A stretch of DNA of 64,000 nucleotides, taken from NCBI GenBank assembly GCA_963669455.1, contig OY770026.1, positions 1,364,001 to 1,428,000 on the forward strand, given 5' to 3'. The DNA is from JAWKWH01 sp963669455. GTDB taxonomy: Bacteria; Pseudomonadota; Alphaproteobacteria; Rhizobiales; Rhizobiaceae. The position numbers and the translations under genes were made by a program. The notes beneath the pieces were generated by a model. That model saw only the letters and a list, made by a program, of their open reading frames with translations. It did not search any database and was not told where the DNA came from. Below are positions 1 to 10,186 of the stretch, in pieces. Each line of letters starts with the position of its first letter. Within the stretch, counting starts at the first letter, position 1.

Positions 1-105
1 GGTGCGAATCTCAGTCAGGCTCACCGCCTTTGGTGCGAGTGCTTTGACGGCGCGATTGGAACTTTCCCCGGCGATATTTTTCATGAAGTCGTAATAGGAC
101 GACAT
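1..105 (-). CDS. N-terminus of an unidentified protein, cut by the window edge
   Basis: A reading frame runs leftward off the window from an ATG at 105. A good ribosome site (AAGGAG) lies about 8 bases upstream of that ATG. The visible 35 residues begin MSSYYDFMKNIAGES and continue as a polar, alpha-helical-looking segment. I do not recognise the family; a phasin-like start is possible but cannot be supported from so little. The 106-357 stretch between this start and the rightward gene at 358 must hold two divergent promoters. I see no clear hairpin or operator in it. Confidence 0.5.
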   Translation of the reverse strand, partial: MSSYYDFMKNIAGESSNRAVKALAPKAVSLTEIRT

Positions 106-357
106 CAGGTCTGCTCCTTGAATGGTGGCGGCAATGATTTGTGCAAATTTTTGGCGAAGACATTCGCCTGATTGCGGCAGGAAGAGCCGCCTAGCACAGG
201 TGTTTGTAAAACGCCACCGCGGTAACGGCGAGTTTACGTGGCTTGTAAGCGTTCCGTGCAGGCGGTTTGCCAGCCGCCTGTCATGGAGCCTGGATCATAC
301 TGACCGGTCTTGCCAAGCGTTGCCTCCGCTGCCATCGTGGGTTGAAGGAGGCGCGAT

Positions 358-2049
<1,692 letters not shown>

Positions 2050-2173
2050 CAGTTCATGGCAGGCGTAATTTTGTCTGCTCGGGTGGCAGAAGCCGCCTCC
2101 CTTTTTGCCCCCCCTGCCGGCGTTGCCGACATCTCCCCCCTTCAAGGCGGAGATGTCACGAAGTAACAGAGGA

Positions 2174-2384
2174 GGGATGATGCATAGGCCGGTAGATCCT
2201 CGGGACAAGCCCGGGGATGACGTTTTTGGGATGAGGTCCCTGGGATTCCGCTCATCCAGATAATATGCGAGAGGATTTTGGGCTGTAATCATGAGCCCGT
2301 CATCCCCCGGCCTCGAGACCGTCATCCTCGGGCTTGTCCCGAGGATCTACCGGCGGTGATGCTTTTAGCGCCCCCCTCTGTCGG
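2174..2384. repeat. Palindromic intergenic element, copy A (about 211 bp)
   Basis: The ends are inverted repeats of about 40 bp. The left arm contains ggtagatcctcgggacaagc and the right arm contains gcttgtcccgaggatctacc. The interior is non-coding in appearance. A second, longer copy lies at 2673-2920. The cgggacaagcccg core is a familiar motif of rhizobial intergenic mosaic elements. Short open frames across this stretch have no ribosome sites and unnatural composition. Confidence 0.85.
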
Positions 2385-2672
2385 CGTTGCCGAAATCTCG
2401 CCTGCAAGGGGGTCCGTAGGACGGGTCGAGACACGCGGCTCGACCCTGAGGAGAGGCGAGGCATGCCGAAGCCGATCCGGGTGGGGGCATTGGATCGAGA
2501 ACAGTTTTCACGCCGGATTTTGGACAATTGCCGGTATTGAGCGCCCTTGTTACCCCCACCCGCTCAACCGTCGCAGGCTCGGTTTCGCTTGCCTCCCCTC
2601 AAGGGGGAGGCGGGTGCTTTTGAGGTTGAATTTGCCTATTAGCCCCCTTTCTGTCGGCAATGTCTATAGAAG

Positions 2673-2920
2673 GGGATGATGCATAGGCCGGTAGATCCCC
2701 GGGACAAGCCCGGGGATGACGTCCCTGGGATTCCGCTCATCCAGATAATATGCGAGAGGATTTTGGGCTGTAATCATGAGCCCGTCATCTTCGGGCCTCG
2801 ATTATGTCATCCACAGGCCTCGACTATGTCATCCTCCGGCCTCGAGACCGTCATCCTCGGGCTTGTCCCGAGGATCTACCGGCGGTGATGCTTTTAGCGC
2901 ACCTCCCTCTGCCGGCAACA
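2673..2920. repeat. Palindromic intergenic element, copy B (about 248 bp)
   Basis: A direct repeat of the element at 2174-2384, with the same inverted ends and the same interior around 2725-2784. It differs by loss of a short segment after the left arm and by expansion of a 22-bp unit to three tandem copies (2785-2806, 2807-2828, 2829-2850); copy A has one. The interval 2385-2672 between the copies holds other GC-rich intergenic sequence with no gene I can support. Confidence 0.85.
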
Positions 2921-3066
2921 CCGACAGTGAGGGCGTCAGGTAAAGAATCAACTGGTTAAAAGCCTGATTCCGAACCTTGCAATAACTAGCTGAAAAAACA
3001 GGGTTTTTCACTGCAGTTTTTGTGCGGGTGCAAAGGCGCGGACCTGTGATTGCGGGTCGCGTAACG

Positions 3067-3145
3067 CTAGTGGCCTGTTCGAAACGCTTGCATCCGGTTA
3101 CTAGCCAACGCCATTAGCAAGCGTTTCGAACATAAAGACCACTAG
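3067..3145. repeat. 79-bp palindrome with CTAGTGG ends, core type 1
   Basis: The arms pair over gttcgaaacgcttgc (3076-3090) and its complement (3117-3131). They extend to CTAGTGG / CCACTAG at the outer ends, and one arm carries extra bases (TTTAT on the complementary strand). The neighbour at 3160-3237 has the same outer design but a different inner arm. The stretch 2921-3066 before it is otherwise featureless. Confidence 0.8.
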
Positions 3146-3159
3146 CCTGATATTGATTT

Positions 3160-3237
3160 CTAGTGGTTCTTATGATTCCAACATTTGCTGATGAGCGTGC
3201 GGCAAGTGGGGTGCAAATGTTGGAATCGAACCACTAG
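3160..3237. repeat. 78-bp palindrome with CTAGTGG ends, core type 2
   Basis: The left arm ctagtggttc + ttat + gattccaacatttgc pairs with the right arm gcaaatgttggaatc + gaaccactag; only the TTAT is unpaired. It ends 40 bases before the ATG of the YcgN-type gene, so it may be copied into its leader or stop upstream transcription. A diverged relative lies at 10112-10176. Confidence 0.85.
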
Positions 3238-3277
3238 CGGGTTTGACGGCAGCACCGTTGCGGGCAAAGAAGGGCTG

Positions 3278-3724
3278 ATGGAAAAACCGTTTTGGAAAAC
3301 AAAGCCGCTTTCAGAGATGAGCGAGGCGGAGTGGGAAAGTCTGTGCGATGGCTGCGGCAAGTGCTGTCTTGCCAAGCTGGAAGATGCCGATACGGGAGAA
3401 ATCCACTGGACATCGGTTGGCTGCCGGCTGTTCGACGAGGGCACGTGCAGATGTATCGACTACGAAAACCGGCAGCGCGAGGTTTTGGATTGTGTCCGGC
3501 TGACGCCGGAAAATGTCGGCGCTATCGCCTGGCTGCCGGCGAGCTGCGCCTACCGGCTGGTCGGCGAGAAGCGCGATCTTGCCTGGTGGCATCCGCTGGT
3601 GTCGGGCGATGCGGAAACGGTGCACACATCCGGCAACTCGATGCGCGGCCGGCTTACCGGGCTTGAAACCGATCTGGCCGATGAGGCTGACTATCTTCAG
3701 CATATGCTGGATGACGAGCCTTGA
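3278..3724 (+). CDS. YcgN-family cysteine-cluster protein (UPF0260)
   Basis: 148 residues, close to the ~150 usual for YcgN. Two Cys clusters fit the family's putative zinc/iron-sulfur binding: CDGCGKCC near residues 23-30 and later C...GTCRCIDY near 50-61. More conserved cysteines follow (LDCVRL, ASCAYRL). The cellular role is not established. An in-frame upstream start at 3185 would translate the palindromic repeat at 3160-3237, so I prefer the ATG at 3278, where conserved sequence begins. No partner genes sit close by. Confidence 0.9.
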   Translation: MEKPFWKTKPLSEMSEAEWESLCDGCGKCCLAKLEDADTGEIHWTSVGCRLFDEGTCRCIDYENRQREVLDCVRLTPENVGAIAWLPASCAYRLVGEKRDLAWWHPLVSGDAETVHTSGNSMRGRLTGLETDLADEADYLQHMLDDEP

Positions 3725-3827
3725 TGAACGCCAGATGAACGTCAGGTTCGCTTCGGGTTCAGGGCTGACATGCGAGTTTTCAAATATTGCTCCGGCAAAT
3801 CATTCAAACAGCCCTGGAGGCAAAGTC

Positions 3828-4226
3828 ATGTTTAGCAAGGTAAAGAAAATAGCGATTACCGCAATGCTGAGTATCGGTGTTCTGGCCACCATACCGGTCA
3901 CGGCGGATGCGCATCGCCGCCACAATAGCGGTAATGGCGTTGGGATTGAATTTTATTTTGGTGGCAGTAACGGCCATTCGCATTGGCGCAGAGATCGCCG
4001 TCACAACCCACATTGGGGACACGGCAAGCGCTGGAAAAAGCGCCATGGTGTGGTGCGCCGGTGCTCCGTCAAGCGCGCCTTGAACAAGGCCTACCGCATG
4101 GGTGTCAACAATCCGCGTGTCCGCCGTGCCAACCAGAATGTCATCAAGATTAAGGGCCGCTCACGCGGACACCGCGTTCGCATCGTGTTTTCACGCGCTC
4201 CCGGTTGCCCGGTAATCCGCTACTGA
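3828..4226 (+). CDS. Small secreted basic protein, His/Arg-rich
   Basis: 132 residues. The ATG at 3828 has CTGGAGG 8 bases upstream. Residues 1-28 form a signal peptide (MFSKVKKIAITAMLSIGVLA, cleavage near ADA-H). The mature part is strongly basic: a His/Gly/Trp-rich N-terminal half, then a helical segment with two cysteines (RRCSVKRALNKAYRMGV and APGCPVIRY) that could form a disulfide. Such proteins are common in rhizobial periplasm but unassigned. A factor-independent terminator follows at 4262, making it a single-gene unit. Confidence 0.75.
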   Translation: MFSKVKKIAITAMLSIGVLATIPVTADAHRRHNSGNGVGIEFYFGGSNGHSHWRRDRRHNPHWGHGKRWKKRHGVVRRCSVKRALNKAYRMGVNNPRVRRANQNVIKIKGRSRGHRVRIVFSRAPGCPVIRY

Positions 4227-4261
4227 TTGCTTTTTGGCCGGGCATGCCTGGCAGAGTGGCG

Positions 4262-4290
4262 AAAACCCCGCGGGCGTCCGCGGGGTTTTG
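4262..4290. terminator. GC-rich hairpin with A/T flanks, between convergent genes
   Basis: AAAACCCCGCGG and CCGCGGGGTTTT pair perfectly around a short loop. It lies 35 bases after the small secreted protein gene and 11 bases before the 3' end of the leftward SIMPL gene. The A-run on one side and T-run on the other allow use in both directions. Confidence 0.9.
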
Positions 4291-4301
4291 CCTGTCCGGC
4301 T

Positions 4302-5027
4302 CTATTGATCCAGTTCAAACGTCATGTTGACCTGCACCCGGTAGGTGTTTTCGCCAGTCGCGACCGGTACCGCGTCGGCGGCCATGCGCATTTCCGCCCT
4401 TGCCATTGGCATGGGGCGCGGGCTGAATGAATTTTCTGAAATTGTCAGGATATTACCGAGACCGATCCCGGCCGCTTCGGTCAGTGTTCTTGCGCGGGCC
4501 ATGGCATCGGCGACGGCATTTTTTCGCGCCTCGGCAATGGCGGCAGAGGGGTCGTCATTGGTGAAGCTGATATTGCCGCCCTGGTTGACACCAAGCGTGA
4601 CGGAGCGGTCGATGATCGCACCCAGCTTTGCCAGATCGCGTACGCGGACGGTCAATGCGTTGTTGACCCGGTAGCCGACGATTTTCGGTTTTTGCTCCTC
4701 CGATTTCCTTTTGGGATACACGTAGACCGGTGCGATGGAGAAGTTTGAGGTCTGCAAATCCTTGTCTGCAATCCCCATTTCCCGCAGCGATGCCAGCACC
4801 GCGGCCATTGCCTCATTGTTGGCGTCAAGGGCGGCGCGGGCGGTTTTTTCTTCGCTGGCGACAGCCAGACCGATCACGGCCATATCCGGCGCAATGGCTG
4901 TTTCTCCTTCACCGATGACAGCAATTTGCGGCGGTGGACGATCGTCGGCTAGCGCAGGCTTTGATGTCCAAAGACTGGCACTTACCGCAGCCGCCATGAT
5001 GATAAGATATTGACTATTGCATTTCAT
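4302..5027 (-). CDS. SIMPL-domain (DUF541) periplasmic protein
   Basis: 241 residues from an ATG at 5027. An open frame continues upstream to 5126, but the typical signal peptide begins here (MKCNSQYLIIMAAAVSASLW, ALA cleavage). The SIMPL domain fills the rest: IAVIGEGETAIAPDMAVIGL near the start, then YRVNNALTVRVRDL, then the closing YRVQVNMTFELDQ. Members are outer-membrane or periplasmic proteins linked loosely to stress tolerance, with no known enzymatic activity. It stands alone, convergent with the gene at 3828. Confidence 0.9.
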   Translation of the reverse strand: MKCNSQYLIIMAAAVSASLWTSKPALADDRPPPQIAVIGEGETAIAPDMAVIGLAVASEEKTARAALDANNEAMAAVLASLREMGIADKDLQTSNFSIAPVYVYPKRKSEEQKPKIVGYRVNNALTVRVRDLAKLGAIIDRSVTLGVNQGGNISFTNDDPSAAIAEARKNAVADAMARARTLTEAAGIGLGNILTISENSFSPRPMPMARAEMRMAADAVPVATGENTYRVQVNMTFELDQ

Positions 5028-5135
5028 TGCAGTGTTCCCGTTACAAGCCTGTTTTGGAAGATAGCACTGAATGTGGGGTGATTGCGGCAGAGAGGCTTGT
5101 AAGGCAAAACAAAACGGCTTATTCACGCGCAGCGT

Positions 5136-5212
5136 GGGCCTGTAGCTCAGTTGGTTAGAGCCGGCCGCTCATAACGGTCTGGTCGCAGGTTCGAGTCCTG
5201 CCGGGCCCACCA
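5136..5212 (+). tRNA. tRNA with CAU anticodon (probably tRNA-Ile2, read as Met by sequence)
   Basis: A 77-base cloverleaf with encoded CCA. Acceptor GGGCCTG pairs with CGGGCCC, D stem GCTC/GAGC, anticodon stem GGCCG/CGGTC, T stem GCAGG/CCTGC. The anticodon CAT is at 5170-5172. The acceptor and T-arm resemble the alphaproteobacterial tRNA whose C34 is modified to lysidine to read AUA, rather than initiator tRNA. An elongator Met assignment cannot be excluded by eye. Confidence 0.95.
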
Positions 5213-5559
5213 TTCGATTTGTTTCGCATGACAAGCTTCTGATTTTCATATTCTTTTTTCCGGTATGAGCCGCAGCGCCCGCATAGACTTCGATCGCGGT
5301 AAAGCTGAACAGCATATCGCCGTTGGGCAATATGTTTGCACGTCTGCCCTGTGTGGGCTGCGTCTTGTGGCGCCTGAGCATCGAATGGATCAAGAATTCG
5401 ATCAGGTTGCGCGGCCAAGCCCGCCAATGCCGGCAGTTGGCATGTTTTGCCATCTTAAAGCCGGGGGCATCAAGGAACCGTCTGGTGAGAGCGACAATTT
5501 GAAAGTTGACTGAATGGTAAAAAAATGCACTGGTGCCGAAATTCAAGGAGGGTTAGACA
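5213..5559. other. Intergenic stretch between the tRNA and the BMP importer operon
   Basis: About 350 bases. Open frames here are antisense to the tRNA or lack ribosome sites. It must contain the promoter of the importer operon. The only clear signal is the AAGGAGG ribosome site just before 5560. I see no riboswitch-like fold. Confidence 0.5.
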
Positions 5560-6549
5560 ATGAAGACAATATCTATGATACGCGGGGTGTTGCTTGCAAC
5601 GCTATTTGCGATGTCAACGCTGTTTGCCGCTGGTGCTGTAGCGGCGGAAAAAATCAAAGTGGCCGCGATTTACACATTGCCGGTGGAACAGCAGTGGATC
5701 AGTCGTATTCACAAGGCGCTGAACACGGCGGCAGAACGCGGCGAAATCGAGTATACATTTTCGGAAAATGTTGCGAATACCGACTACGAACGCGTTATGC
5801 GTGAGTATGCCGAGCAGGGAATGCAATTGATCGTGGGCGAGGTCTTCGGGCTTGAGCGCGCGGCGCGCAAGGTTGCCAAAGACTATCCGGATACGGCGTT
5901 TTTGATGGGCTCGTCTTTTGGCCCTGTTGCACCCAATTTCTCGGTTTTCGACAATTGGATCCATGAACCTTCCTATCTGTCAGGTATGGTCGCAGGCGCT
6001 GCAACCAAATCCAATGTGATCGGGATGGTCGGTGGATACGCAATCCCCGAGGTGAACCGTCTGATGCACGCCTTCATGGATGGCGCACGCGAAACCAATC
6101 CGGACGTGAAATTCATCGTGAACTTTATCGATAGCTGGTACGACCCGCCGAAGGCCAAGGAAAGCGCATTCGCCATGATGGATGCGGGCGCCGACATCAT
6201 GTATGCCGAGCGCTTTGGTGTGTCCGACGCGGCTGTCGAGCGTGGTGTCAAAGCCATCGGCAATGTTATTGATACTTCGGGCGATTATCCTGGAACGATC
6301 ATGGCATCGGCCCTTTGGCACATGGAAGCGACGATTGATAAAGCCATTGCAAACGTGGCTGGTGGCAGCTTTGAAGCCGCTGATTATGGTCAGTACAGCT
6401 TCATGGCCTATGGCGGCGGATCGCTGGTTATGGACGAAAGCCTGGTCTCTGCCGACGTGGTGAAATCCGTCAAGGACCGTGAGGGGGAAATCTTGAATGG
6501 CCTGTTCAGGGTCAACGTAAATGACGCCCGCCCCGTGTCCGACAATTAA
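5560..6549 (+). CDS. BMP/PnrA-family substrate-binding protein of an ABC importer
   Basis: 329 residues with a clear secretion signal (residues 1-28, ending AGAVAAEK) and a strong ribosome site (AAGGAGG). The mature part has the two-lobed basic-membrane-protein fold signature: KVAAIYTLPVEQQWISRIH at the start, VGEVFGLERAARKVAKDYPD, then a MVGGYAIPEVNRLMHAFMDG segment. Known members bind nucleosides, purines or related ligands in the periplasm. It heads an operon with a double ATPase, two permeases and a cytosine-deaminase-like enzyme, so a nucleobase, nucleoside or related N-heterocycle is the likely ligand. Confidence 0.93.
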   Translation: MKTISMIRGVLLATLFAMSTLFAAGAVAAEKIKVAAIYTLPVEQQWISRIHKALNTAAERGEIEYTFSENVANTDYERVMREYAEQGMQLIVGEVFGLERAARKVAKDYPDTAFLMGSSFGPVAPNFSVFDNWIHEPSYLSGMVAGAATKSNVIGMVGGYAIPEVNRLMHAFMDGARETNPDVKFIVNFIDSWYDPPKAKESAFAMMDAGADIMYAERFGVSDAAVERGVKAIGNVIDTSGDYPGTIMASALWHMEATIDKAIANVAGGSFEAADYGQYSFMAYGGGSLVMDESLVSADVVKSVKDREGEILNGLFRVNVNDARPVSDN

Positions 6550-6558
6550 TGATCATTT

Positions 6559-6584
6559 GGCTGGCGTTCGCGCCAGCCGCTTTT
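6559..6584 (+). terminator. Hairpin after the binding-protein gene, within the operon
   Basis: GGCTGGCG and CGCCAGCC pair around a TTCG tetraloop, followed by GCTTTT. It sits 10 bases after the binding-protein stop and just before the ATPase start at 6589. Such hairpins commonly cause partial termination or protect the upstream message, giving more binding protein than transporter. Confidence 0.8.
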
Positions 6585-6588
6585 CTCC

Positions 6589-8103
6589 ATGACAGAAACA
6601 GTTCTCAGCCTGAATGGGCTTTCCAAGCAGTTCGGCTCAGTCGTTGCCAATGATGATGTCAGCTTGACCCTTGCGCGCGGTGAAGTGCTGGCGCTGCTGG
6701 GTGAAAACGGCGCAGGCAAAACCACACTGATGAATATGCTCTTTGGCCATTATCTGCCCGATGCTGGCACGATTGATGTGGTTGATGGGGCAGGCCACAT
6801 GCAGCCTTTGCAACTTGGCCACCCGCAGGCCGCGTTGTCTGCTGGTATTGGCATGGTGCACCAGCATTTCACCTTGGCCGAGAACATCAGCGCCCTGGAC
6901 AATATCACGCTTGGCTCTGAACCTTTGCTGGCGCTGCGGCGTGATCGCCAATCGGCACGCCGGAAAATAGAAGGTATTATTGAAAAAAGCGGCCTGAAAG
7001 CGCCGCTCACAACACCTGTGGGCCGATTGTCGGTGGGTGAACGGCAGCGGGTTGAAATCCTGAAAGCACTTTACCGAGACGCCCGCATTCTGGTGCTGGA
7101 CGAACCCACGGCGGTTTTGACGCCGCAGGAAGCAGATACGCTGTTTGAAAATATCAAGACCATGACGAAGGAAGGTCTTTCAGTCATTTTCATTTCTCAT
7201 AAACTGCGCGAAGTCCTGGCCTTTTCCGACCGTATTGCCGTTTTGCGCCATGGGGTGAAGGTTGGCGAAATGGCGACCTTAGAGGCCGACGAAAAGGCTA
7301 TTGCCCGAATGATGGTGGGCGCGGATACGCCCAAGATAAACCGGGCCGAGATGGCAGCAGGTGAGCCTGTGCTGCAGTTAAGCGGCATCTCGGTTGCCGG
7401 ACGATCGAAGCGCGATAGTCTGCAGCTCGTCGATCTTGAGGTTCGTGCGCACGAAATCCTTGGGGTCGCGGGGATCTCCGGCAACGGGCAAAATGCACTG
7501 GCACAGGTGATCTCGGGATTGGCGGTGCCGACGGCGGGCACGATCCATGTGGCCGACAATGATGTTTCTAAACCAACCCCGCAAGCCATGGTTTCAGCGG
7601 GCGTCGGGCGCATACCGGAAGACCGCCATCGCGAAGGGATCGTGGGAGCCATGAGCGTGGCGGAAAACATGGTGATTGAGCGGCTGAATGATCCGGATGT
7701 TCAGGCAAATGGCCTGCTTAGACGCGATGCGATCCAGGCCAATGCCGAGAAGCTGGTCAAGGACTATGACGTGCGCGGTCCCGGCGTGACAGCGCCGTCA
7801 CGGCTTTTGTCGGGCGGTAATATCCAGAAACTGATCCTGGCGCGTGTCTTTGAACGTTCGCCGAGGCTGATCCTTGCCAACCAACCGACCCGCGGGCTGG
7901 ATATGGGAGCCGCCGCCGAGGTCGGACGCCGCCTTCTGGAAGCCCGTAAACGGGGGGCCGGTGTGGTCCTTATCTCCGAAGATCTGGACGAAATCCTCGG
8001 GCTTGCAGACCGAATCGTCGTCATTCGCGATGGCCATCTCGTTAAAACCGAAAGCCACGATCGCGAGCAAATCGGGCTGATGATGGCAGGGGAAGCGGCG
8101 TGA
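6589..8103 (+). CDS. Double-domain ABC ATPase of the BMP-type importer
   Basis: 504 residues with two nucleotide-binding domains. The first has Walker A GENGAGKTT (residues ~38-46), signature LSVGERQRVEI and Walker B ILVLDEP. The second has a degenerate P-loop (GISGNGQNALAQ), signature LSGGNIQKLIL and LILANQPTRGLD. This asymmetry is typical of RbsA/NupO-type ATPases serving nucleoside importers. The stop overlaps the next start (GTGA at 8100-8103), so translation of the permease is probably coupled. Confidence 0.94.
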   Translation: MTETVLSLNGLSKQFGSVVANDDVSLTLARGEVLALLGENGAGKTTLMNMLFGHYLPDAGTIDVVDGAGHMQPLQLGHPQAALSAGIGMVHQHFTLAENISALDNITLGSEPLLALRRDRQSARRKIEGIIEKSGLKAPLTTPVGRLSVGERQRVEILKALYRDARILVLDEPTAVLTPQEADTLFENIKTMTKEGLSVIFISHKLREVLAFSDRIAVLRHGVKVGEMATLEADEKAIARMMVGADTPKINRAEMAAGEPVLQLSGISVAGRSKRDSLQLVDLEVRAHEILGVAGISGNGQNALAQVISGLAVPTAGTIHVADNDVSKPTPQAMVSAGVGRIPEDRHREGIVGAMSVAENMVIERLNDPDVQANGLLRRDAIQANAEKLVKDYDVRGPGVTAPSRLLSGGNIQKLILARVFERSPRLILANQPTRGLDMGAAAEVGRRLLEARKRGAGVVLISEDLDEILGLADRIVVIRDGHLVKTESHDREQIGLMMAGEAA

Positions 8104-9173
8104 TCCGGATCGAGGCCAGGAACAGCACATCGCGTGCTTTCGCATTTGGTATCCCGATCCTGTCGGCGGTCATATCGCTAGCACTGGCGGCCATTCCACT
8201 CATGGCGGCCGGGGCCAATCCGATTACGGCCTATGGTGAGATGGTCAAGGGCGTCTTCGGTTCGGTCTTTGCCGTTTCCGAAATGCTGACCCGTGCGACA
8301 CCTTTGATATTTACCGGCCTTGCCGCTGCATTGGCGTTTCGGGCAAAACTTTGGAACATCGGGGCCGAGGGCCAACTTTACCTAGGTGCTATGGCCGCTG
8401 TCGCGATCGGCTCGGGCGTCTTTGATGTTTCAGGTATCGTTTTGATGCCCCTGATCATCCTTCTTGGTGCTGCTGCCGGAGCTGCCGGTATGGCTGCCCC
8501 GACCTATCTTAAAACCCGGTTCGGCGCAGATGAAGTGGTGACGACGCTGCTTTTGAATTTCATCATCCTGATTTTCCTGCAAATGATGCTGGAAGGCCCG
8601 CTGCAGGACCCGATGGGCCTTGGCTGGCCACAATCAGCACCGGTGTTGGAACAGGGAATGCTGCCGCCGTTAATAGAGCGGATGCGCGTGCACTCGGGTC
8701 TGATTATTGCGCTTGTTGCTGCGGGCGTTGCCCAATTCATGCTTGGGCGCTCGGTCTGGGGCTTCAAATTGCGCGCGGTCGGTGAAAATGCCGCTGCCGC
8801 GCGCCATGCGGGGATCAAAGTAAACCGTTCGCTCTTTGGTGTCGCCCTTATCTCGGGTGGCCTGGCCGGGTTGGCTGGTGTCAGCGAGGTGGCGGGGCTG
8901 AAAGGGTATCTGACCGCCGATCTCTCGCCGGGCTTCGGCTATACCGGCATCGTTGTCGCCATGCTTGCGGGTCTTTCGCCCATCGGCGTTGTGGTTGCCG
9001 CGCTGTTTATCGCATCGGTCTTTGTCGGCGCTGACAGTATGAGCCGCGCCATGGGTGTGTCGTCCTTTCTGGCCGATCTGGTCGTATCCATGTCGCTATT
9101 GTGCGTCCTGGTCGGAGGTTTCATTGCCAAATATCGCATCATTCGTGCGGATACCGGGAAGGTCACATCATGA
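8100..9173 (+). CDS. ABC importer permease 1 (NupP/YufP type)
   Basis: 357 residues with about ten membrane spans. The start is GTG at 8100, overlapping the ATPase stop. Family features include FTGLAAALAFRAKLWNIGAEGQ (near residues 70-90) and the cytoplasmic coupling segment GENAAAARHAGIKVNRS. It pairs with the permease at 9170 to form the membrane channel. The ATGA overlap at its end shows tight operon packing. Confidence 0.93.
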   Translation: MIRIEARNSTSRAFAFGIPILSAVISLALAAIPLMAAGANPITAYGEMVKGVFGSVFAVSEMLTRATPLIFTGLAAALAFRAKLWNIGAEGQLYLGAMAAVAIGSGVFDVSGIVLMPLIILLGAAAGAAGMAAPTYLKTRFGADEVVTTLLLNFIILIFLQMMLEGPLQDPMGLGWPQSAPVLEQGMLPPLIERMRVHSGLIIALVAAGVAQFMLGRSVWGFKLRAVGENAAAARHAGIKVNRSLFGVALISGGLAGLAGVSEVAGLKGYLTADLSPGFGYTGIVVAMLAGLSPIGVVVAALFIASVFVGADSMSRAMGVSSFLADLVVSMSLLCVLVGGFIAKYRIIRADTGKVTS

Positions 9174-10114
9174 TGGATATTTTCAATATCTTGCTCAGCG
9201 ACAGTTTCTGGGCGGCTTCATTGCGCATCGCGACCCCTTTGATCTTCGGTGTTCTGGGCGCGCTGATCTGCGAGCGTGCGGGTGTATTGAACCTTGGTAT
9301 TGAGGGCATTTTCGTTGTGGGAGCCATGTGCGGCTGGATGGCCGTGTGGTTGGGTGCTGGCCTTTGGGGCGGCGTGTTGATGGCTGCCCTGGCGGGAGGT
9401 TTTTTCGGGCTTTTACATGCTGTTTTGACCGTGCCCCTCGGGTTGTCGCAACATGTCTCCGGTCTGGGCATTACTTTGTTTGCCACGTCGGCCAGCTATT
9501 TCTCCTACCGGACGGCCCTGCCAAATGTTTCGTCACCGCCGAGGATCGAACCGTTTCAACCCCTGGATATTCCAATACTCTCGGATCTGCCGTTTTTGGG
9601 TACGGTTCTGTTTCAGCAGACTGCGCTGACGTGGCTTGCGCTTGTGATGGTGGCGCTGGTCTGGTTCGTGATGAACCGCACGGCACTTGGCGTGGCCATT
9701 AAGGCGGTGGGTGACAATCCCGATAGCGTCGATGCACAAGGGCTTTCCGTCTATGGTCTGCGTATGGGGGCTATTGTCGCGGGGTCTGCCCTGATGGCGC
9801 TTGGCGGGGCGTTCCTGACCATGTCGGCCTTTGACGCTTTTTTCTTTGGAATGGTCAATGGGCGTGGCTGGGTGTGTATTGCGCTGGTGATCTTTGCCAG
9901 CTGGCGACCCGGAAAGGCCTTGTTCGGCGCGCTTTTGTTTGGCGCTTTCGACGCATTGCAAGTGCGTCTTCAAACCGAAATGGGCGCATTGGTGCCAGGG
10001 CAGGTTTTCTTAATGGCGCCATATATCCTGTCGATCATCGCTCTTGTTATTGCGGCCCGCAGTGCCGATTATCCGCGCGCATTGCTGACCCCCTGGTTCA
10101 AGGGACAGCGATAG
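9170..10114 (+). CDS. ABC importer permease 2 (NupQ/YufQ type)
   Basis: 314 residues from the ATG at 9170, which overlaps the preceding stop; an open frame extends upstream to 9101 but only in the other permease's coding region. Typical content: LIFGVLGALICERAGVLNLG with EGIFVVGAM after it, and GDNPDSVDAQGLSVYGLR as the ATPase-coupling loop. Its TAG stop (10112-10114) is also the first bases of a palindromic repeat that separates it from the deaminase gene. Confidence 0.93.
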   Translation: MMDIFNILLSDSFWAASLRIATPLIFGVLGALICERAGVLNLGIEGIFVVGAMCGWMAVWLGAGLWGGVLMAALAGGFFGLLHAVLTVPLGLSQHVSGLGITLFATSASYFSYRTALPNVSSPPRIEPFQPLDIPILSDLPFLGTVLFQQTALTWLALVMVALVWFVMNRTALGVAIKAVGDNPDSVDAQGLSVYGLRMGAIVAGSALMALGGAFLTMSAFDAFFFGMVNGRGWVCIALVIFASWRPGKALFGALLFGAFDALQVRLQTEMGALVPGQVFLMAPYILSIIALVIAARSADYPRALLTPWFKGQR

Positions 10115-10176
10115 TGCTCCTGATGATTCCAACACTTGCCGGTGACGGGATAATAATGTTGAAATCGAACCGGTAG
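10112..10176. repeat. Diverged 65-bp relative of the 3160-3237 palindrome
   Basis: Contains TGATTCCAACAcTTGC on the left and AATGTTGaAATCGAACC on the right, matching the arms of the 3160-3237 element with a few changes. It begins with the stop codon of the permease gene and ends directly against the AGGAGG ribosome site of the gene at 10187. Confidence 0.75.
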
Positions 10177-10186
10177 GAGGCCATCC

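Noticed and set aside
2785..2850. Three 22-bp tandem units considered as a CRISPR start
   Set aside because: The units are adjacent with no spacers and there are no cas genes; it is a slippage expansion within an intergenic element. I found no CRISPR array in the window.
2278..3011. Several 60-150 codon frames in the repeat region
   Set aside because: They run through palindromic repeats, give repetitive Arg/Pro-rich peptides (for example DPRDKPGDD), and have no ribosome sites.
5155..5546. Leftward frames over the CAU tRNA
   Set aside because: They translate the antisense of the tRNA (GPAGLEPATRPL-type peptide), a well-known annotation artefact.
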